Shown here: positions 57,101-64,000 of the stretch, in pieces
Layout of the letters: each line of letters opens with the position of its first letter
Position numbering within the stretch: the stretch's first letter is position 1
The notes under the pieces: generated by a model
Told to the model about the DNA's origin: nothing
Databases searched by the model: none
Seen by the model: the letters and a program-made list of their open reading frames with translations, nothing else
Translations under genes and position numbers: made by a program
Origin: Polymyxa betae
Lineage: Eukaryota > Endomyxa > Phytomyxea > Plasmodiophorida > Plasmodiophoridae
Direction: 5' to 3'
Assembly (NCBI GenBank): GCA_003693705.1
Contig: RBZT01000563.1
Span: 62,001 to 126,000 of the forward strand
Length of the DNA stretch: 64,000 nt

Positions 57101-60038
57101 ATATCGCCAAAAGTGCATCTTTGTGAGCCAATAATGCTGCGTCCTTGAACTGAAGTAACGCTTCAACAGTGAGGCGTTGAAGCTCAGCCTCAGGACGTGA
57201 CAACAAAATCGACAAAAAGTCAAGCAGTTCACAGGCATAGGGTAAGGATTTGGGCTTCTTGATGCGACCCAGCACTAATTACATGGATTAGTAACCCGAT
57301 TGTGAAACACTCAAATGAAGCTGACATTTTGTCCAAAGAACTAGATGCTGGTAGGTATGTTGTTCATGCTGTTTGATGAGCGAAGGCTGCTGCTTGGAGC
57401 GATGCTGTCGGTAGACCACTTGGAACTGTTCTCTAATGAATCTTAGCAGAAGTTGGCCTAAGAGTTAATCAGATATTCAGCGGAGAACCCTCAGCATCAC
57501 CGACCTAACTGTTGAGATTCACTGTTTGCAACATTGCATTGTGGCAGTAACATCGTATTCATCATCAAGCTAAACATCATCTGATAGGAGGGTTAGAATC
57601 TGAAAGTGCCTTACAAAAAAGGAAAACTACCTGAGTGTCAGTAAATCTGCCAGCATCCTCCAAATTGGAAAAATGATTCTCTCGGTCAGCTGCAATGACA
57701 ACAGATGAGGATTCGTAGGATTCTTCCAGATGCTTTACGAAAGTCTTTGCAAACGAGTGTATATGCAACAATGACGCCAGACATTCTTGTACCGGTGGCC
57801 AGAACAGGCGAAACTTGATTCTAATGAGTCAAAGAAGTCAGTGCAAACAATTAAGAAGAAACCGAACATCTACCGAAAAATTCCAATAAAGAACGGAATG
57901 ATGGTTGCTTGCAGTGAGTCTGGTAGACTATTGTCCAATGCGATCCTTCCAATCTTAGTAACCATTCTTGCAACGTCTCGTTCTGTTTCAAGGCTTGGCT
58001 CCTGAGCAGGCACTTAGCAGGTGGAACACTATGTTTGAATGCAACGAACAGTTTCAGAAATGCTCAACATCAGAAGAAACAGCTCCCCGGCTTGTTCGCA
58101 AACAGAAGCAGCAGCACGATGCAGAATCTTGAGTGAAATTAAGCGCAGCTTCTCACTCGGATGCGAGAGATTCGGCGTCAGTATCGAGAGAGCGATTTCA
58201 GGTTCCAAGAATGGAGAGAGATCGGCGATCAGGTTCAGGCATTGCAAAGTTACCAGATGGGTGGGATTCTGACGAAACTTTGCCACTATTGACTCGGAAT
58301 AGGCTGACAAATCTGCAGCGAGACCGAAAGCCGCAAATGCGGTTTCATTTAAATCATGCAGCAGTGAGTATCGCTGAAGCAGATTGGTGATTTCAGCATT
58401 GAAATTGTGAGACAGATGTGGAAGAATGGTCAATGCTGACAATGCCGATTCTTCTGATTGTAGCATCTGGCGTAGTTCGGAAAGATGATCAGCTTTCAGA
58501 GACATTTTGTATGAAACATCCGCTAATTCCGGGATGTACCCTAGTTCAAAGTTGACAACAAATAAAGCACAGCAAAACGGAACAAACCTGCAGTGAGCAA
58601 TGCAAAGCTATCGGCTAAAGCGGCCCGTTCTCTGCAATAGCGTTCAATCTGATGCAGCACAATGTTGTATACAGTGGTAGAGACTTTGGCCCGTACAACT
58701 TCAACGAACTTGATCAGCTCGGCCAGAGCCGCATTGCTGTGATGGAAGACATAATACAACAAAGGCCCAGGGTTGACATCAGTATGCATTAACATAACCG
58801 CAATCAGTTGCAATAGTTCAACGTCAGCATGGCCTGACTTCATCAAATTTTCCAAAACGTTGGACAGTTTCGTGATGTTGGTAACACGTGACCCCCGACG
58901 ATTCGCAATCCAGATACGAAGACATCGAGCTCCGTGAACACGACCGAAATCGGGACTAAGCGCGTGGTCGTAGAGCGTGTTGCAGATTGGTTCACAATAC
59001 TTTACTTCTGTCATCTCGTTCATCCGAACCAGAAGTGATTTTAAGAACTGTTCGGTTTGTGGCGCGAATCGAGCGCTGGCTGCAATGACATGGGGCAAAA
59101 TGTCGGGCATGCAGCTGTGAAATTGGCGCCCTTGCAGTTTGAAACAGTGAAAGAATAGACTGGTAAGTCCACTGCTGCAGTTGCTGTTATCGTATGGCGA
59201 TTTCTCGATAATTTCGGCAATAACAGCAGCTCGCAAATCCGGTGTAACCTACGAATCGCAAATCAGTTGAGACGCAAGGAGAGAATCGCCTCGGGTACTT
59301 TTCTGAGCAGGTAGGCGAACGTTTCAGCTGCAAATTCTCGCACGAATGGCTTCTTGTGGGTGAGCACCCGACAGTATGTGTCGACATACAAGATATGTGT
59401 AATCGGGATCAGATAGCGCAGCAAGTATTTGAACAGCCTCGCTATGCAGGTGAACAGGGCCTCCAATACGGCTGGCTGCATCGGGTCGATCCGATCGAAC
59501 AGGCCCGCCAATACACGCGAGAATTCGCTCATGAACTCCTGGCGTAGATCAAGGGCCAGCACGCCAATTAGGTCCAGCAAAGCCTCTGCGAGAAATCAGA
59601 CCAGAAGTGATGTGCTAAAAATGCAATTATTCCGACCTGCACACTGGCAGTTCGGTCTGGATAAATGATCGAGTATAAGCTCGACAGTTGTGGTCTTGTG
59701 ATGCAGCAATAACGGCAACGAGGCGCCAGAGGCAAGGTGCCGGACATCCCGAAGGAAACTCTGGAATGACGACGTCTTGTTGAGCTCGCTCCATGATGCT
59801 AAAGCCTTCGCGAAATACGTCGCGTTGATGTCGTTTTCGTCGATACTAATTATTCAATGTCATTTTGAGACAAAGAACAAACAAGGTAGGGCGGCGCAAC
59901 CTACCTGTCATGTTGGGTACGTTCAATACGACGATGGATATCGACATTGATTAATTTGATACGATCACTGAATGATCGGAATGTGACACGTTTGGTGCCC
60001 TTTCCAAGCTTGTTCAAGCACTTTACTTGCAGATCCAT
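51134..60038 (-). CDS. UTP20: UTP20, HEAT-repeat component of the small-subunit processome
   Basis: UTP20 is a very large nucleolar HEAT-repeat protein of the U3 snoRNP/90S pre-ribosome, needed for 18S rRNA maturation. ATG 60038 gives a short leader, then KRVTFRSFSDRIKLINVDIH and RRIERTQHD, matching the conserved N-terminus (F..F.ER...NVDI..RIDR). Next come LFTCIARLFKYLLRYLIPIT and VLTHKKPFVREFAAETFAYL followed by LLRKVPEA, which match UTP20 closely. The rest is a continuous run of alpha-helical HEAT repeats over about 2500 residues, cut by some 20-25 short introns. Examples are IGLRRNPSTGTQDMLIFIYS (near 53730) and LPHLYGHLQDGNEIRISVAM (near 54520). The C-terminus is highly basic (REAVLDPAKAALRKEKRSRA, then KKRQREKKSSIFKQRKKGLV), as in UTP20, ending at 51134. 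It is the longest gene here. Confidence 0.88.
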
Positions 60039-60344
60039 ATGTGCCGGGCGATTCAGGGATCTGAGCAAAAAGCCCAGTCAAAAAGCTTTGAAAATCGCAG
60101 AGGATTGATCGTTCGGATGCCGCACGGACTCTTGCTTTTGACCTCTTCGAATCGACGATTCGGCTTCAATTTCGTGTAAAGCAAGAACATCAGCACTCCT
60201 CCATCACGAACTGATATAACATTACATCCTACAACGAATGCTTGCATATGGTCTTTCATTTATTCAGTCGAATTTATCGATAAGCCCATTTTGGTGATTA
60301 TTTATCATTTGTGTTAAAGAGAATCGTACTCAACATGGAGGACC
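60039..60344. other. divergent promoter between UTP20 and the right-edge gene
   Basis: This 306-bp region lies between a minus-strand and a plus-strand start. A minus-strand frame of 68 codons (60053-60259) crosses it without family resemblance and is treated as a shadow. Confidence 0.4.
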
Positions 60345-63300
60345 ATGGCGAGCAAGAAGCTATTGCTCATACATCGGCTAGGATTATCAAACATTGCTTC
60401 CCAGATATCCACTTTCGATTTGCACATCGATGAGCAGGCTTGGTTCGGTGCATAAAACCTCTTAAATATCGTAACCTGCAGAATTACAAATCTTTGTTGA
60501 CTTCAGAAAGGGATTTTGTTATGGACGTAACGCACTAAAGCGCCTCCTTTTATTACGTCGAATTCGTTACGCAAGTAGTAGGTTGAAGCGTGTCATTATA
60601 CAGGATCTCCAAATGGCTTCATTGGCTTGCTGTAGACATGTTGGTCTATTTCAGGTTGTGTGACCGACTTCTACAATAATCGCTGTCTTGACCAGTGTCG
60701 TCGTTGGGATTTCACATTCTCGGCATATGAACCAGAGCCATGACCCTTGGTCGAGCGTCCCCATTCGCAGCCAATTTTTGGACGCCTCTTTACACTCGGA
60801 TTTCGAACATGATCCGATCATAGGTCTAATTTCTTCCTTCCACTGTTTAAAATCCAGCTTGGAACGAATAATCAGCGAGGCATATAGTGGTTTCACTTCG
60901 CTAAAGGACAGCGAGGGAGCTATCCTGAAGCAATATATTAGTTGCCTAAATAGATCATTACCAATCGCCGAGAAGCTTGAATCTTCTGATGGCAGCCCGG
61001 AATCTGTTGCCGAACTAATCAGCTGCACTATGCAAGCGATATCTCTCCTAACTCCTACAGATTGCAAACTCATTATCGCGTCGTCGTTTGTTAGCGAGCA
61101 CGGAAATCGTGCTCCCGTTTCCATCCTTTTAATTCGACGCCCAACGTCTTTTGTCGTTGTAATCTGCAATCCCAATGAAGAGGCCCAATCGTTTCATTCA
61201 ACGGACGGCGAGGATCACGTTCAGTCATGCTTATTTATTGACAAAGTTCCACTCGATGCTTTCCATGATAATCCTTGTATTCTCTACTCCTTTTTTCGAA
61301 TGGCCACTGGATCTGGCGAACAGTTTCCACAGTCAATTTTGTACGAGGTGTGTATTGAGTTGGGTTTTTCCGTTCATGGATCCTAATGCGCTCAATCAGG
61401 TCCTGGTTCCGATTCTTTCTGGTCGGTCGCTTGCTGAGCTGAAATGCAGCCAGCCGAGCTTCCTTCCATATCGGCGTCCATCTCGATCACGTTTTCCTTA
61501 CAGAACGGTTAGGGAAGTAATCCTGAACGGGCTGGCGTTATCTGGATTCTCACTGGCTCAGCTGAAAACGATTTCACATTTGATTCGACTTTGCTTGTTT
61601 GAAGATGCAGCCTGTGTTATGGATGCTGGCCCGTTATCCAGGCAAACTGTATTTCCTGTAGTTCAATCAATGGCCATCCAAATCTCCAAACACAGACGTT
61701 CAGGATTCGTTTCTGAATGTATCCTGAAACGTAGTGCAAAAGTCATCCAAGAAGTTTTTCAACGAATAGAATCGCTTCCTTCATCACAAATTGCGTTGGA
61801 GAAAGTCCAGTCTACTGTTCAGTGGTAAACTCATTGAACCTCTTCCTCAGTTGAAATTCATGAAGTGTCGGTAGGCTCCCAGTGCTCAATTTGAATGAAC
61901 TGGCTCAACAATTTCAAAACGAGGATGCCTTTATTAATACGGGAGCGAACAAGCAGCTGCCTTTATCAAAGGAAACTCCACGTCCTTGCCTATCGCTCGC
62001 TCTGAAACCAGCAAGTGTCGTCGGAAGTTCTGTATTACGAATGATCCACCTTTCAAAGATATTACAAAAGTACTATCATGAGAATCGGCTTACGGACTCT
62101 ATTAGAACAGCAGTGGAACTCTGTCATCATGTTGAAACATTCGTTGTCGATCTCGATCCGGTTATCGAATCTTCAGCAGTCCAGATCAAATCCGCTTCCG
62201 AGCAGCGTCAATTTGTTGATGCGATCATGGTTCTATCTGAAACGTACCTTTCTGCGTCGTATAGTCTCCCGGAACTGAACGATGAACTCACTTTGATACG
62301 TTGGCGTCGCACTATTGTTCTATGCACGTTGGCGGTTATGTACGATTTGGTGATCCGCTCAGAATGTGGACAGGGAACTGCAATATCATCAACTCTGCAA
62401 CGGTTTCATCTGGATCTTTGCGATCGTGATGGTATCAGCAATAACTTCCCATCGTTGCTTTTTACTTGTGCTGAGACAACTTTAGGATCCAATTTAGATA
62501 CGGCTCTGAGAGACGCTCAGTTTCCTAATGAGCCAAAAATGGCAGATGCCAGATCCCGTCTGATCCAATATTTCCGGCAACAATTGCACAACAGACCTTC
62601 TCAATCTCTCACGGTTTATGCACTTTCGGTTAGGCTATTGATATCGCTAAACAATTCGTTTTAATTGTTTGCTTTAGGGTCAGGTTCAATCCACAGATAC
62701 AATCGCACAATTCATTACCACTGCCATAATAAACGGGCAAGTGTCGAATAATGCTAAAGTGGATAGAAACATGCCGAGCTTGGAGGCTCTGACCATTCTG
62801 TCATCTTCCACGAATCAGCAGCTGGATAACATGTGCTTCGGTTTGAGGCAATACCTGTTTCTTCTCGTTCATATTGCCATCTCTATGGACCACTGTATGC
62901 TTGAGATATCATGTGGTATAACTTCTGAATAATGTCAGGCTGTCTGATACGCCCCGGATTATATTTATCAGTTGCTCTTCAGCCCCGTTTTATCATTGAC
63001 AAATTCTGCTCAGATTCGGCATTCGTGTGTATCTCAATGATGAGACGAAAGCAACTTCGATTCAGCAACAATCAGTCATCGTTTGTTGATCGATTACTAT
63101 CGAAGGTCTCTAATAGCTTCTCATCGTTTGGATTACATGGTCTGATTCCTTTCAGATTGGAACTGGTATGCAAACTTTCTTATCTGCACAAGAATCGGCG
63201 CTGCTTTCACGCATCGTCAGGGACAGCAGTGGCCCGATGACTCTGCATCTTCTTTTAGATTTTGTCGCTTGCCATAGACTGCATCTTATAAACTGGACAT

Positions 63301-64000
63301 GCTTCCAACAATTATTCACCTACTGCTTGTTTCGATGTGGTGAAACGGTATCTGCTTGCATAATTTGTACTCTAGAAGCCTCATTGCTTTCAGGCAACGC
63401 AAATGTACAGTAGCCAAACAATGATTCCGTCACACGTTGGCTTTTTTCGGAATTGTGCTTTGTTAGAACATAATGTTTCAAAGAGCCTAGTTTCAGTTTG
63501 CATTTCTCTTGCTGAAGTCGTTCTGCAGGTATACTTTCATCAAAATCTAGGAGTTGATATTTATTCCTTCTGCGCAGGATCCATCGTGTTCATCTTCCGC
63601 TTTCAGGTTTTTGTACGAAACTTTTACTTGCATTGTTCATTATTTCAAAAACACTTGCGACGCTGGAATCTCGAGGCTGCATCAATACTGCAAAGATAAG
63701 ATGTATCCTCGATTGCGAGCTATGATTGAATCGCTATTCGAATCGTGTAACGATTCTACGCAGTCGCTAGAAGAGATCTCGAAGTTTTTCGTCTCAATAA
63801 TTAGGTGAAATTATCGCAGCACAGTTACCGATTCATATTGGTTAAAGTTTTTGTAGATGCCGCGAAAATTCTGATGATGCCAAGATTGCAATAGCGTTCA
63901 TCGAGACGTGGTCTTCCCACAATGTCTACCTTAGAGATAACATGTTACCTGATGCGATTCGATGCTCTATTACATTTCAAAGATTTGCTTCAGACACTAT
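60345..64000 (+). CDS. large unidentified helical protein, C-terminus beyond the window
   Basis: A probable start is ATG 60345 (MASKKLLLIHRLGLSNIASQ), followed by small exons I could not join fully. From about 60660 a long exon reads VVVGISHSRHMNQSHDPW, LPIAEKLESSDGSPESVAEL and TSFVVVICNPNEEAQSFHST. A 52-nt intron (61349-61400) leads in phase to VLVPILSGRSLAELKCSQPS. Another near 61827-61877 joins to NLNELAQQFQNEDAFINTGA and a 260-codon exon (IRTAVELCHHVETFVVDLDP, IRWRRTIVLCTLAVMYDLVI, MADARSRLIQYFRQQLHNRP). More short-intron exons run to the edge at 64000. At least 1000 residues are present, mostly predicted helix. FANCI/FANCD2-like and other HEAT-type proteins were considered, but no diagnostic block was found. 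I do not name it. Confidence 0.55.

Overview
The window is nuclear DNA from a small, compact eukaryotic genome. About 27 protein genes fill 64 kb, on both strands, with gaps of tens to a few hundred bases. Most genes are broken by very short GT-AG introns of about 45-54 nt, and removing these restores conserved motifs many times over. The gene set is opisthokont. Several genes speak for a motile flagellum: the dynein-arm assembly factor DNAAF6/PIH1D3, a CSPP1-like axoneme/centrosome protein, and possibly a TRAPPC14-like protein. Together with SMG8, PTAR1, an M13 peptidase and a tiny-macrocysts-type PAS protein, this suggests a zoosporic early-diverging fungus (chytrid, blastoclad, aphelid or rozellid grade) or a close relative. 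That placement is inference from gene content, not a phylogeny.

Left part (1-15 kb): an HMG-box gene cut by the window edge, meiotic MutS homologue MSH5, SRP receptor beta, a SAM-domain protein with a basic region, a WD40-like protein, Arp2/3 subunit ARPC5, a TauE/SafE transporter, prenyltransferase-alpha-like PTAR1 and RanGAP. Middle (15-35 kb): a CSPP1-like protein with five exact-register 126-bp repeats, a TRAPPC14/13-like protein, a voltage-gated K+ channel with a degenerate cyclic-nucleotide domain, peroxin PEX2, a second HMG-box gene, an unidentified gene, a 30-codon OST4 gene, the ribosome-biogenesis AAA ATPase NVL/RIX7, an unidentified intronless gene, isovaleryl-CoA dehydrogenase and a secreted M13 metallopeptidase.

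Right part (35-64 kb): a coiled-coil protein, NMD factor SMG8, a sirtuin of the type with a GTDSGLPDFRG motif, DNAAF6 directly downstream of it, a type I membrane protein with Ig/filamin-like repeats, a large multi-pass PAS protein of the TmcB family, a small acidic protein, the 9-kb HEAT-repeat snoRNP protein UTP20, and a large unidentified gene running off the right edge.

The neighbours do not form operons. Functional themes recur: cilium and motility, ribosome biogenesis (UTP20, NVL), the ER and secretory route (SRPRB, OST4, possibly TRAPP), meiosis and chromatin (MSH5, HMG, SIR2), and mitochondrial or peroxisomal metabolism (IVD, PEX2). I found no tRNA, rRNA, transposon, CRISPR array or bacterial operon. 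Exon boundaries were assigned by eye from splice sites and reading frame, so spans are more reliable than single junctions.
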